The translations under genes and the position numbers were made by a program. From Amycolatopsis keratiniphila subsp. keratiniphila (GTDB taxonomy: Bacteria > Actinomycetota > Actinomycetes > Mycobacteriales > Pseudonocardiaceae), in the NCBI RefSeq assembly GCF_001620365.2, contig NZ_LQMT02000012.1:315197-362327 (forward strand): a DNA stretch of 47,131 nt, read 5' to 3'. The notes under the pieces were generated by a model. That model had not been told where the DNA came from. It was given only the letters and a program-made list of their open reading frames with translations, and ran no database searches. This document shows positions 1-8,022 of the stretch, one piece after another (within the stretch, counting starts at the first letter, position 1; the number at the start of each line of letters is the position of its first letter).

Positions 1-54
1 TCGTGCCCTCACGGTCAGGTGTTCTGCCGCCGCGGGTCTGTGTCCGCGTCGGTC

Positions 55-152
55 CGGACGACACACGTGATCAGGAGGACGACACCGAGTCCTGTCCTCC
101 TGGTCACGCGTGTCGTCCGTCTGATCACGCGTGTCGTCCGTTCCGGCACGTG
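55..152. repeat. 21-bp period inverted repeat array, left copy
   Basis: Units containing GACGACACACGTGATCAG on one side face inverted units such as CTGATCACGCGTGTCGTCC on the other, with a 21-bp period between the inverted units (111-131, 132-152). The RNA could fold into a long imperfect hairpin. The same unit family reappears at 46745-46882 at the other end of the window, so it is a dispersed intergenic repeat and not a local duplication. Its function is unknown. Confidence 0.75.
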
Positions 153-324
153 AACTCGGGGGTCGTGAGTGGTAAGGGTCGTTCTATTGAGAGGTAAGTC
201 AAACGTGGCGTGGCGTGATGAAGTTGGTGGCGAGAGCATGCTCACCACTGAGACCTGGCGCGCTCTTGACTGTCCACAAGGGACACATCCAGCGGCAAAA
301 TGCCCGATTTGGCCACTTTGTGCG

Positions 325-376
325 GGGGTCGTGAGTGATTTGGGTGGTTCTAACCCTCATTATCACTCACGACCCC
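325..376. repeat. GTCGTGAGTG-family hairpin (imperfect copy)
   Basis: The 15-base arms GGGGTCGTGAGTGAT and ATCACTCACGACCCC are perfectly complementary, with an inner partial stem around GGTTCTAACCC. The element lies 67 bases beyond the stop of the DM13 gene, so it may also terminate that transcript. It matches the 52-bp element at 29077-29128, and half copies occur near 158-200 and 46905-46930. Confidence 0.75.
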
Positions 377-442
377 GTCCAGAAACGGACATAAAGGTAT
401 CAATCGGGTGCCCGATCGACGCGATATGTCCCTTGCGGACAC

Positions 443-961
443 TCACGACCCGGTGCCCTGCGCGCTCTCGAGCGGGGCCACCCCGAAGCCGGCGGAGAAC
501 CGCTTGCACCAGATCACGACCGACCGGACCGAGGTGAGATCGGTGCCGGCCGCGACCGGGTAGACGTGATCACCCAGGTTGCCCTTCAGCTTGCCCAGGC
601 TGATGAAGCCGGTACCGAACGCCGACTCCTCGGACGACGCCGGCTTGTCGGAAAGGTAGACGTGGAGATCCGGGCCGTCACTGGTGTCCAGGCCCACGAA
701 CTGGACGAGATGACCACCGTCGGGCAGCCGCACCAATTGCGCGCGACCGGAGGACTCGTGTTCCAGCGACCGGAAACCGCCCGCGGCGACGAGTACGGCG
801 GGGGCCGCCTCCCGTGCGGCCGGTCCGGTGGTCGCGGTGACGAGCCGGTCGGAGACCGTGGTCGAGGTGACCGCCCGCCACGGCTGGAACAGGTACAGCC
901 CGGTGGCCAGCACCACGGCGCCGGTCAGCGCGCCGGGAATGAGGAAATACCGCTTCTTCAT
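443..961 (-). CDS. Membrane-anchored DM13-domain protein
   Basis: This 172-aa protein has an N-terminal membrane anchor or signal (residues 5-25) followed by one DM13 domain (about 60-165), so the domain should face outside the membrane. DM13 domains have been proposed to take part in electron transfer. The family's late conserved cysteine appears as VVIWCKRFSAGFG with Cys152. The ATG at 961 was chosen because it is preceded by an AAAGG-type ribosome binding site and puts the hydrophobic segment at the N-terminus. Upstream extensions of the frame run through the antiporter gene and are spurious. It is the last gene of the minus-strand unit starting at 5546, 77 bases after the antiporter stop. 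Domain identification is by recognition only. Confidence 0.85.
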   Translation of the reverse strand: MKKRYFLIPGALTGAVVLATGLYLFQPWRAVTSTTVSDRLVTATTGPAAREAAPAVLVAAGGFRSLEHESSGRAQLVRLPDGGHLVQFVGLDTSDGPDLHVYLSDKPASSEESAFGTGFISLGKLKGNLGDHVYPVAAGTDLTSVRSVVIWCKRFSAGFGVAPLESAQGTGS

Positions 962-1038
962 GGCGAACCCTTTCGAGGTGGCAGGGAAAGGAAAAGGCAG
1001 TGCCTGCCAGGACTCGCGGTCGACTGGCAGGCACTGGT

Positions 1039-2271
1039 TCATCGGGTCGCTTCGACCCGTTGCCGGATATCCGGTTCCAGCGGTTCTTGACCGCTCCACC
1101 GGGACCGCCTGCGCACCAGGGTGAGCAGTGGTCCGGTCAACGCCGTGGTGATCAGCGCCATGAGCACCATCAGCGAATACAGCCTGGTGTCGAGCACCCC
1201 GAGCTGGAGTCCCACTTGCAGGACGACGATCTCGGTCACGCCGCGGGCGTTCATCAGCGACGCGATGGACGCGGCTTCGCCGGGACGCAGCCCGCAAAGC
1301 CGCGCGCCGGCGTACGACCCGCCCGCCTTGCCCACGATCGCGACCAGGAGGATCAGGCTCAGCTCCCCGAGACCGTCGAGGTGCAACCCGGAGATGTCGA
1401 CGTCGAGCGCGGCCGTGACGAAGAAGATCGGCAGCAGGAACGTCCGGCAGAGCGTGCCGATCTCCTCCACCTGCCTCCGCACCGCGGGTTCTTCCTTGTG
1501 CGGCAGGGCCGCGCCGAACAGGAAGGCGCCGAAGACGAAGTGCATGCCCAGCCACTCGGTCGCCGCCGCGGACAGGAACAGCACGGCGAGGATCGAGCCG
1601 AAGCCGCCGCGTCCGGTGAACCGCGACAACGCCCGCGCGAGCATCGGCCGTACCGCGAACACCAGGATCAGCACGTAGGGCACCACCAGCAGCATCTGCC
1701 ACGGTGAACTCCCGCCACCGATCGCGACGATGACCGCCAGCATCACCCACGCCACGACATCGACCATCGCCGCGCACGCCACCGCGAGCCCGCCGACCGT
1801 CGAACCGGTGAGCCCTCGATCGGCGACGATCCTGGCCAGCACGGGTAACGCGGTGATCGACATCGCGGTGCCGAGGAAGAGGACGAACATCAACGGTTCG
1901 GCCGAATAGTGCGTCTTCGCCAGCCAGACGGCGAGCCCGGCGCCGAGGGCGAAGGGCAACAGGGTCGAACCCAGCGCGATACCCACCGCCGCCCGGCCCT
2001 TGTTCCGCAGCTGCCGGGGATTCCATTCGTGGCCGATGGTGAACATGAACAGCACGAGGCCGACCGTCGCGATCGCGTGCAGGGCGTCCTTCACCTCGCC
2101 GGGCAACACCACTTCGGCCACGTCGCCGCCGCGCAGCACGGCGGCGAGCACCACGCCCGCGGCGATCTCGCCGACGACCGCGGGCTGGCCGATCCGGCCC
2201 ATCAGCCGTCCCGCGACCTTGGCCGCGAGCAGGATGACCGCGATGTCGATCAGCATCATGAGACTGGTCAT
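1039..2271 (-). CDS. Cation:proton antiporter, CPA2/KefB-like
   Basis: This 410-aa polytopic membrane protein has about 12 hydrophobic segments and belongs to the Na+/H+ exchanger superfamily. Family landmarks are RIGQPAVVGEIAAGV (26-40), ALPVLARIVADRGL (141-154) and the membrane-embedded acidic site VDVVAW with Asp171. Many CPA2 members have two adjacent Asp residues at that site; here there is one. No C-terminal TrkA/RCK domain is present, so it is the transport core alone. The ATG at 2271 overlaps the stop of the upstream 94-aa gene (ATGA), which implies translational coupling. It probably exchanges Na+ or K+ for protons; the ion cannot be read from the sequence. Confidence 0.9.
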   Translation of the reverse strand: MTSLMMLIDIAVILLAAKVAGRLMGRIGQPAVVGEIAAGVVLAAVLRGGDVAEVVLPGEVKDALHAIATVGLVLFMFTIGHEWNPRQLRNKGRAAVGIALGSTLLPFALGAGLAVWLAKTHYSAEPLMFVLFLGTAMSITALPVLARIVADRGLTGSTVGGLAVACAAMVDVVAWVMLAVIVAIGGGSSPWQMLLVVPYVLILVFAVRPMLARALSRFTGRGGFGSILAVLFLSAAATEWLGMHFVFGAFLFGAALPHKEEPAVRRQVEEIGTLCRTFLLPIFFVTAALDVDISGLHLDGLGELSLILLVAIVGKAGGSYAGARLCGLRPGEAASIASLMNARGVTEIVVLQVGLQLGVLDTRLYSLMVLMALITTALTGPLLTLVRRRSRWSGQEPLEPDIRQRVEATR

Positions 2272-2552
2272 GAGTCACAGCCGGTGTTGTAGGCCAGCAT
2301 CCCGGCGGCATGGTCGAGCTTGCGTCTCAGATCGCCCGCGTAGGACTGGGCTTGCTGGAGATGCGCGGTCACCGTCGGCCGGTCCGCGAGCAGGAACCGC
2401 AACTGCTCGACGTACCGGCTGACCTTGCCCGTCAGCACCGACAGATCGGTCAGGCTGAGAACCAGGTCGCCACAGTCGGGTGTGGGCACCGTCGGCGGTG
2501 CCGTCAGGTGGGCAACCCCAAGGCTGACCTGACGGCCGGACGCTCCGTTCAT
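2268..2552 (-). CDS. 94-aa protein of unknown function
   Basis: I do not recognise this small protein. The ATG at 2552 has a strong ribosome binding site (GAGGTGATTCCG) and the stop overlaps the antiporter start by ATGA, so it is very likely translated. It has no membrane segment or signal peptide. Residues about 30-85 are predicted helical, with a hydrophobic periodicity (YVEQLRFLLADRPTVTAHLQQ) that could form a helical hairpin. A Cys lies near each end of the protein (CGDL and NTGCDS). It sits 10 bases after the FHA gene and is translationally coupled to the antiporter, so it may be an accessory or regulator of transport. That role is inferred from position only. Confidence 0.75.
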   Translation of the reverse strand: MNGASGRQVSLGVAHLTAPPTVPTPDCGDLVLSLTDLSVLTGKVSRYVEQLRFLLADRPTVTAHLQQAQSYAGDLRRKLDHAAGMLAYNTGCDS

Positions 2553-2562
2553 CGGAATCACC

Positions 2563-3549
2563 TCATGACTTGCGATAAGTGTCGTATCGGAACTGTCGTC
2601 CGCCGACGGCGACGACGGCGCCGGGCCGCAGCACGCTGCGCACCCCGCTGGGCAACCGGACCCAGGTACCCGCACCGGGGGCACGCAGGTAGGTACCGTT
2701 CACCGAATCGACGTCGGTGACGCCGACTTCCCAGCCGTCGAGGCTGATCCGCGCGTGCACGTCACAGACGGCCGGATCGTGCAGCCTCAGCGCGGTCACC
2801 GTCCCGCGGCGAACCTCCTCGGCCTGCTCCGGCGCGCGACCGAGGAGGAACTCCTTGTCCAAGGCGAAGGAGGTGCCGTCGTCGAGCATCAGCACGCCCA
2901 GCGACGGCCGTTCGCTGTGGTCGGGCGCTTTACCCGCCTGGGTGAGGCCGATCCCGCAGATCCCGCAGTAGCTCAGGGACGGATCGTTGAAATGGCCCTT
3001 CCGGCAGCGCACCCCGGACACTCCCGGCGGCCCGGGGGCCGCTTCCTCCGCCACGGGCGGCTCCTCGGCGGGCGGTTCCGCCACGGCGGGGCCGCCGACC
3101 CAGAACGCGTCCGCGCGCACGATCCCGGTGCCGAGCGCGGACCAGGTGTCGGCGTCCGCGCCGGCGTCGCCCAGCACGGCCTGGAAGGAGGAAACCGGGC
3201 CCGGGACGACCTTGTCCACCATCGTCACCGCGTCCCGGCCGTCGAGGCGTACCTCGCCCGATTCCGTCCGGATCGTGATGGTGGCCGGACCGTGCACGAG
3301 CGCGGCCACCCCACCTTCCACCGAACCGTAGGCACAGAGACCGGGCAGCTTTCCCCCGGAAGCGGCGAGCAGCCGGATCAGCGATTCCCCCAGCCGCCGT
3401 CCGGGCTGGTCCTGCTCCGCCGCGGTACTCGCCGCGGCGAGCAGTTCGGCGGTCAGCGCGTCGTCGGCCACGTCGAACAGCAGCACCAAACCGGGGTAGC
3501 GGGCCAGGATTCCGTTGCCCGGAGCGAGTTTCATGGCTTGCTCGTTCAT
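2563..3549 (-). CDS. FHA-domain protein with zinc-ribbon-like segment
   Basis: This 328-aa soluble protein has three parts. The N-terminal region (about 1-145) is of unknown fold. A Pro/Ala-rich linker follows, then a Cys-rich stretch (CRKGHF...YCGICGIG) that looks like a short zinc ribbon. The C-terminal FHA domain (about 215-320) shows the expected landmarks: LLGR, the HAR segment and the NGT turn. FHA domains bind phosphothreonine peptides, so the protein probably responds to a Ser/Thr kinase; no kinase is encoded in this window. The ATG at 3549 overlaps the stop of the upstream membrane-protein gene, implying coupling. It is the third gene of the six-gene unit. Confidence 0.85.
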   Translation of the reverse strand: MNEQAMKLAPGNGILARYPGLVLLFDVADDALTAELLAAASTAAEQDQPGRRLGESLIRLLAASGGKLPGLCAYGSVEGGVAALVHGPATITIRTESGEVRLDGRDAVTMVDKVVPGPVSSFQAVLGDAGADADTWSALGTGIVRADAFWVGGPAVAEPPAEEPPVAEEAAPGPPGVSGVRCRKGHFNDPSLSYCGICGIGLTQAGKAPDHSERPSLGVLMLDDGTSFALDKEFLLGRAPEQAEEVRRGTVTALRLHDPAVCDVHARISLDGWEVGVTDVDSVNGTYLRAPGAGTWVRLPSGVRSVLRPGAVVAVGGRQFRYDTYRKS

Positions 3550-3986
3550 CACATCAACCTCCCGCCGCGAAAACGCCACCGGATGAAAGGAACCCGCATC
3601 GGGCCGTTCGCGACCAGCCACACCCCGATCCAGACGACCACGAAATGGAGGACGAAAGCGTCCAGGGGCACCGGCGCCGGCAGCCAGGGCAGCACGCCGC
3701 TCACGGCGAGAAAACCGACCAGCAGCCCTTCCGGGACCAGCGTGAGCAGACCGAACATCGTCGGCCAGTCCTTCTCCCAGCGCCATTGCATGAGGAGGTG
3801 GTAGAGCAGTTCCCAGCCGACCCCGAGCACCGCGACCGCGGCCAGTACGACGAAGGCGGACTGGTAGATCGCGGGACGAGGGGCGTCGACCGGGAGCACG
3901 GGCACGAGCAGCGCGGTGAGCACGCCGCCGACCAGTGCCAGCAGGAACAGTCGCGTCTGGATGCGACCGCAGAGCGTGGGTACCAC
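3549..3986 (-). CDS. Four-helix membrane protein, unknown function
   Basis: This 145-aa protein has about four hydrophobic helices (roughly 12-32, 41-61, 78-98, 110-128) and short charged loops containing MQWRWEKDW. The GTG start at 3986 is preceded by a strong GGAAGGAG ribosome binding site. It starts 18 bases after the oxidoreductase stop and overlaps the FHA gene start. I do not recognise the family. Its place between a redox enzyme and an FHA protein suggests a membrane partner of one of them, by context alone. Confidence 0.8.
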   Translation of the reverse strand: MVPTLCGRIQTRLFLLALVGGVLTALLVPVLPVDAPRPAIYQSAFVVLAAVAVLGVGWELLYHLLMQWRWEKDWPTMFGLLTLVPEGLLVGFLAVSGVLPWLPAPVPLDAFVLHFVVVWIGVWLVANGPMRVPFIRWRFRGGRLM

Positions 3987-4004
3987 GGGTTTTCTCCTTC
4001 CGAG

Positions 4005-5546
4005 TCAGATTTCGCGGCCGGTCGCCCAGCGCAGCCAGCCTGCGAACGAGGACATCGGGCCCATCCGGCGGCAATGGCCCCGCCGCGCCACGTCGTCGAC
4101 GACCTCCTGGGCGGCGATCTGCAGCCCGAGGAAGGTGTCCACACCGGGGAACGGCCCACCCAGCGTCGCGGCGCCGGTCGCGTAGAGCTTGCCCATCCCG
4201 CTGTCCGCGCCGCGCACCGCGAAGGCCCGGTCGACATCGAGCCTGCCGAGGCCGTTCATCCGTGCCCCGCCGCGCTGCAGGAGATCGCCCAGCACCTGAT
4301 GTTCGGTCACGTCGGCGTTCAGCCCCGTGCAGTCGATGACGAAGTCCGCGCGGATCGAAAGCCCGCCGTCCGCCACCCGAAGCCGTGCTTCGAGACCGTC
4401 GCCGTCCGGTTTCAGGTCCTCGAAGGTGCCGTTGAGCACCCGGTACCACCCCTGAGAACGCGCGAGGCGCATCTGCCGCTGCCATTCCCGCCGCCAAGCC
4501 GTCGTGGTCCCCCCGATCTCCCGGTAGACCTCGGAACGGGCGTCGGCGTCGAGCCTTCGCATCTCGGCCTTGAGCTGCCCGCCCCAGACCGACTTCGGGT
4601 AGTTGAATCCCTGATAGGCGAAGCCGTCCTGACCGCGGCGGCGGGCCCAAGCGTGCTTACCGTGCTTGCCCGCGACGTAGGTCCGGAGGACGTGCACGAT
4701 CTGCGTCCGCGTACCGCGTTCGACGCGCTCCCTGATGAGCCGCTCCACGACCCGCGAGGCGACGATCCCACCGCCACGGACGAGGACGGTCCGCGGCTTC
4801 AAACGCAAGGCCTGATAGACGTGCTCGTGGTCTTCGTAGGCGTTGACGACATGGTGGAAGTCGTTCATCCGCTCGCGGAACTCCTGCAGTTCCGGGAGGA
4901 ACTGCAAACCGGTGTAACCGACCGCGAGATGGACGTCCCGGCACCGCACCGCGCGGAACACGGGTTCGGCGGCACGCCGGTCGGCGTGGACCACGAAATA
5001 CCCGCCACCCACGCGCCGCCGGACCAGTTCGACGTCACCGCGTTCGAGCATGTCCCAGTACCGGATACGACGTGCTTCCCGGTCGATCGACTCGAGAACC
5101 GCGCGCAAGCGCGGGGTGTAGAAGTCGGCGAAAACCGGCTCCACCAGAACCTGCATCAGCGGTTTGATCGTCCGTTTGCGGATCGCTTCGGAAACCGCGT
5201 AGGACGGGAATCCCCAGATATTGTCCGGCCGCGAGGCCGCGTCCGACCGGATCCTGTTGTCCAGCGCGATCTGGGATGCCGTGGCCAGGTGTTCGTAGGT
5301 CTGCCACGGATGGCTCAGATTGGACACCACCTGGATGTCCGAGGTCGGCAGGCCACCCGCGATACGCAGGTAGTCGGCCATGACGAAGGAGCCGATTCCG
5401 CCACCGACGGTGACGAAAGGCTTGTCCTGCAAAGGAATGCCCGCATCCGTCACCATGCTGTCGGTCCACTGGTCGCTGGACCGCAGCAGCGGTGGCAGGT
5501 CAACGGTTCCCTTCGGTCCTTGAGGGACATCGATTACTTCTGTCAC
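4005..5546 (-). CDS. FAD/NAD(P)-binding oxidoreductase
   Basis: This flavoprotein of about 513 aa has a GGGIGS dinucleotide-binding loop at residues 48-53. A second glycine-rich motif (VRGGGIVASRVVERL) sits mid-protein, a VIDCTGLNAD segment near residue 440, and a late YATGAATLGGPFPGVDTF motif typical of FAD-containing monooxygenase-like folds. The reaction and substrate are unknown. The start is uncertain: GTG at 5546 has AGGA 11 bases upstream, GTG at 5555 is too close to it, and the frame stays open to 5648. It is the first gene of a six-gene minus-strand unit and is separated from the upstream regulator gene by the hairpin at 5651-5688. Confidence 0.8.
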   Translation of the reverse strand: MTEVIDVPQGPKGTVDLPPLLRSSDQWTDSMVTDAGIPLQDKPFVTVGGGIGSFVMADYLRIAGGLPTSDIQVVSNLSHPWQTYEHLATASQIALDNRIRSDAASRPDNIWGFPSYAVSEAIRKRTIKPLMQVLVEPVFADFYTPRLRAVLESIDREARRIRYWDMLERGDVELVRRRVGGGYFVVHADRRAAEPVFRAVRCRDVHLAVGYTGLQFLPELQEFRERMNDFHHVVNAYEDHEHVYQALRLKPRTVLVRGGGIVASRVVERLIRERVERGTRTQIVHVLRTYVAGKHGKHAWARRRGQDGFAYQGFNYPKSVWGGQLKAEMRRLDADARSEVYREIGGTTTAWRREWQRQMRLARSQGWYRVLNGTFEDLKPDGDGLEARLRVADGGLSIRADFVIDCTGLNADVTEHQVLGDLLQRGGARMNGLGRLDVDRAFAVRGADSGMGKLYATGAATLGGPFPGVDTFLGLQIAAQEVVDDVARRGHCRRMGPMSSFAGWLRWATGREI

Positions 5547-5650
5547 GTCGCTCACCGTCCTGGTCGTTCTTCGTGGAACGCCGGTACTCACCGGCAAAGG
5601 CCGCACGTTCACGATCCGGTATCGGGCGTCGCGCCACCGTTGTCCCAACG

Positions 5651-5688
5651 TGACACCGGGCCGCGTCTTCCGACGCGGCCCGGTGTCA
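5651..5688 (-). terminator. Perfect 17-bp hairpin after the regulator gene
   Basis: Two perfect 17-base arms (5651-5667 and 5672-5688, GC-rich) flank a TTCC loop, 21 bases downstream of the BTAD regulator stop. There is no long U tract, as is common in high-GC actinobacteria. It should end the regulator transcript and isolate the downstream six-gene unit. Confidence 0.8.
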
Positions 5689-5708
5689 GGAAAGGGACGG
5701 ATTCCGCC

Positions 5709-6545
5709 TCAGGCGGCCTCCTGCCAGAGAAGCCTGCCGAGCGCTTCGGGCGGCTCCAGGCCGAGCTCGTCACGAAGGATCAGCCGGTAGTCACGGTAAT
5801 GACTCATCGCGTCATGACGGTTGCCTTGCGCGAGGTAGACCCGGATGAGCGCTTCGTGTGCGCTGTCGCGCAACGAATCGGCCTGGATGACGGCCAGTGC
5901 CGCCTGGATGGCGGCCCCGTGCATTTCCCGGCAGACGAGCAGAGCGGAGAGCCGCTCCAGCGCGTCCAGCCGCAGCCGGCGGTAGCTGAGCTGATGATCG
6001 GCGAGCCACTCGTCGTCCCAGCCTGCCAGCATGTCCTCGGCGAAATTCGTCCATTGCAGCCGGTCGAGAAGCGCCGATTCCTCGCCTGGAGGAGTGTTGA
6101 GCAATGAGATCGCCATCGCACGCGTGCTTTCGACGTCCACCCGCAGAGTCGGTGACAGCCGCAGATCGGTTTTCGTCGACAGCACCAAATCCGGCCAGGC
6201 TCGCTGGAGCCGGTACAGGGTGGTACGCAGATTCGCGTGTGCGCGTGCGGTGGGGCTGTCCGGCCAGAGCGCGTGCGCGATCGTGGTCCGGGCGGCCTGC
6301 CTGCCAAGGCAGACCAGCACGGCCAGCAGCCGCTGCGCGCTGGGCCCCACCGTCACTCGCTCACCGTGCACCACGAGCCGGAAGTCGCCGAGAAGGTTGA
6401 GTTCGCATTGCGCCGTCATCGCGGGCTTGGCCACGGTGAAGGGAACCACCCTCGCGGTTTTCAGGTCGGTGCCCCGCGTTGAATCGCGAAGCCAGGTCGG
6501 ATCGGTCAAGACGCGGACAGGTACTCGATCGGGATTGGTCAACAT
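5709..6545 (-). CDS. BTAD/SARP-like transcriptional regulator
   Basis: This 278-aa protein has an N-terminal winged-helix DNA-binding domain of the OmpR/SARP type (about 48-125; LNLLGDFRLVVHGERV, then ANLRTTLYRLQRAW). The bacterial transcriptional activator domain follows (about 130-275; RLQWTNFAEDMLAGWDDEW ... HDAMSHYRDYRLILRDELGLEPP). The C-terminal signature is characteristic of BTAD proteins, and no ATPase domain follows, so it is a short SARP-type activator. The ATG at 6545 was chosen over upstream in-frame codons because a G-rich binding site (GGGGG) lies about 8 bases before it. It is probably the activator of the adjacent unit 5546-443; that is inferred from adjacency and orientation. 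Confidence 0.85.
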   Translation of the reverse strand: MLTNPDRVPVRVLTDPTWLRDSTRGTDLKTARVVPFTVAKPAMTAQCELNLLGDFRLVVHGERVTVGPSAQRLLAVLVCLGRQAARTTIAHALWPDSPTARAHANLRTTLYRLQRAWPDLVLSTKTDLRLSPTLRVDVESTRAMAISLLNTPPGEESALLDRLQWTNFAEDMLAGWDDEWLADHQLSYRRLRLDALERLSALLVCREMHGAAIQAALAVIQADSLRDSAHEALIRVYLAQGNRHDAMSHYRDYRLILRDELGLEPPEALGRLLWQEAA

Positions 6546-6652
6546 TTCTGAACCCCCAACAGGCAAGTTGGCTGCCGATTCGGTGAACGTGCACCACTGA
6601 CTGTGTCGATGGACTCGGCTCCCCACGGGTCCCGCGCATCACACCTCGCCGG

Positions 6653-7903
6653 TCACACCCCGGCGGGGGTCTTCGACATCTTCGCCTCGGCGATGCCGCC
6701 GATCACCGTGGCCGTCGCCGCGATCGCGACGCAGGCGAGCAGCGCGGCCCGGATGCCCACCGGCTCGAGCAGCGCGGCCACGGCGAGTCCGGCGACACCG
6801 AAGCCGACGCCGCCCGCCGCGTACAGGCCGGAGAACCCGGTCGCCCAGACCCGTTCCGGCAGCAGCGCCTGCATCCCGGCCGCCCGTGCGGTGAGCGCGG
6901 GCGTGCCGGCCAGACCGGAGACGATCATGAGGCCGATGATCAGCGCGGCCGTCGGCGACACCACCGCCGCCGCGACGATCGCGGTCACGGTGAGCACCAG
7001 CACGAAGCTCTGGGTGCGGTACGCGCCCGGCCATTTGCGGCTGCCGTAGACGATGCCGCCGACGAGACCGGCTCCGGCGAACACCGCGAGTACCGGACCG
7101 GCGATCCCGGCGTGGGTGCCGACGTGTTCGAGCAGCGAAGGCAGCCCGGTGTAGGCGGCACCGACACAGAGCATCACGGCACCCTCCTGCAGCAAGGCGG
7201 GCCAGCTGAGCCGCCAGACCCGGACGTCGGCGGGTTTGGCCTCGTTCCCGGACTTCGCCACCGGGCCGGGATCCTGCAACAGGCCGGCACCGAGCACGCC
7301 GACCAGCGCGATCGCCGCGATCACCACGATCGGCCACACCTGGCCAGCCACCAGCGCGACCAGGCCGACCACGGCCGGGCCGATCGCCCACAGCAGCGTC
7401 GTCAACGTCGCTTCCAGGCTGAGCGCGGCGTGGTGCGCGACCGGATCGACCTTGCGCACCAGCAAGGCCCGCAGCCCGCCGTGCGCGCCGGACGCGACGC
7501 CACCGGCGATCGCGGCGAGCACGATCATGACCGCGGCGGGCAGGAGCCCGGGGTTGGCCAGTGCCGGGATCCCGAGCACGAGCAGCGCCGCGGCCTGGAC
7601 GCCGAGCACCAGGCGTACTTCGGGGCCCGCCGGGCGGCGGTCGAAGCGCCTTCCCATGACCCCCGCGGCCACGGCCTCCGCGAACGCGAACGCACCGGCC
7701 ATCAAGGCGCCGACGGCATACGAACCGCTCGCCAGATGCCCGAGATAGACCAGTGCGAGCGGTGACATCGCGATCGGCAGCCGCTGGCACAGCACGACGA
7801 AGAGCCAACCGCGCATGCCGGGAGTCTTCGCCACCTTCAGATACGCGCGGAAACCACCGTCTTCGGTGGCTTCGCGGGCGGGTGCTTCTTCTGCGGTCGT
7901 CAT
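6653..7903 (-). CDS. MFS transporter, probable exporter
   Basis: This 416-aa protein has about 12 membrane segments in two six-helix halves separated by a cytoplasmic loop (PGPVAKSGNEAKPADVRVWRL). A basic loop, MGRRFDRRPAG, follows the second or third helix in the position of the MFS A-motif. The pattern fits drug or metabolite exporters of the major facilitator superfamily, with unknown substrate. The ATG at 7903 has a strong AAAGGGGAG site. The promoter region contains the dyad at 7940-7959. The upstream ECF sigma gene ends 119 bases away, so it may have its own promoter or lie at the end of that operon. Confidence 0.85.
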   Translation of the reverse strand: MTTAEEAPAREATEDGGFRAYLKVAKTPGMRGWLFVVLCQRLPIAMSPLALVYLGHLASGSYAVGALMAGAFAFAEAVAAGVMGRRFDRRPAGPEVRLVLGVQAAALLVLGIPALANPGLLPAAVMIVLAAIAGGVASGAHGGLRALLVRKVDPVAHHAALSLEATLTTLLWAIGPAVVGLVALVAGQVWPIVVIAAIALVGVLGAGLLQDPGPVAKSGNEAKPADVRVWRLSWPALLQEGAVMLCVGAAYTGLPSLLEHVGTHAGIAGPVLAVFAGAGLVGGIVYGSRKWPGAYRTQSFVLVLTVTAIVAAAVVSPTAALIIGLMIVSGLAGTPALTARAAGMQALLPERVWATGFSGLYAAGGVGFGVAGLAVAALLEPVGIRAALLACVAIAATATVIGGIAEAKMSKTPAGV

Positions 7904-7939
7904 CGAGCTCCCCTTTCGATTCCGCCTCGAGGGCGGCGC

Positions 7940-7959
7940 AACTTCGAGCTTGCGAAGTT
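7940..7959. promoter_or_regulatory. 20-bp dyad upstream of the MFS gene
   Basis: The arms AACTTCG and CGAAGTT flank a six-base centre, AGCTTG. The dyad lies 37 bases upstream of the transporter start codon, within its likely promoter or leader. It has the size and symmetry of an operator for a dimeric repressor. No regulator gene is adjacent except the sigma/anti-sigma pair, so the protein that binds it is unknown. Confidence 0.45.
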
Positions 7960-8022
7960 TCAGAGGGGGCGAGACCGCTATCCGTTACAAGCGCTTTCGG
8001 GGTAATTATCCAACACGTTCGG

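Larger units (their letters stand above)
1..442. other. Gene-free left end with repeats
   Basis: No convincing coding sequence is present. Open frames here lack a ribosome binding site and are by-products of the repeats or of the neighbouring gene. The stretch holds inverted copies of a 21-bp unit (about 55-152), a half copy of the GTCGTGAGTG hairpin family (about 158-200), and a full hairpin of that family (325-376). Between them, 200-320 shows only a short palindrome GAGAGCATGCTC (about 231-242), and I assign no function to it. Confidence 0.6.

Noticed and set aside
443..2311. A 622-aa minus-strand open frame joining the DM13 gene to a frame inside the antiporter gene
   Set aside because: Only the last 172 residues look like protein; the rest is Arg/Gly-rich shadow of the antiporter reading frame. 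The ATG at 961 with its binding site is the real start.
2563..4650. A 695-aa frame extending the FHA protein far upstream
   Set aside because: The extension is an out-of-frame shadow of the membrane-protein and oxidoreductase genes; the ATG at 3549 overlapping the previous stop is the supported start.
3645..6107. An 820-codon plus-strand open frame
   Set aside because: It lies antisense to the oxidoreductase and regulator genes and has shadow-type composition with no motif. Long antisense frames are common at this GC content.
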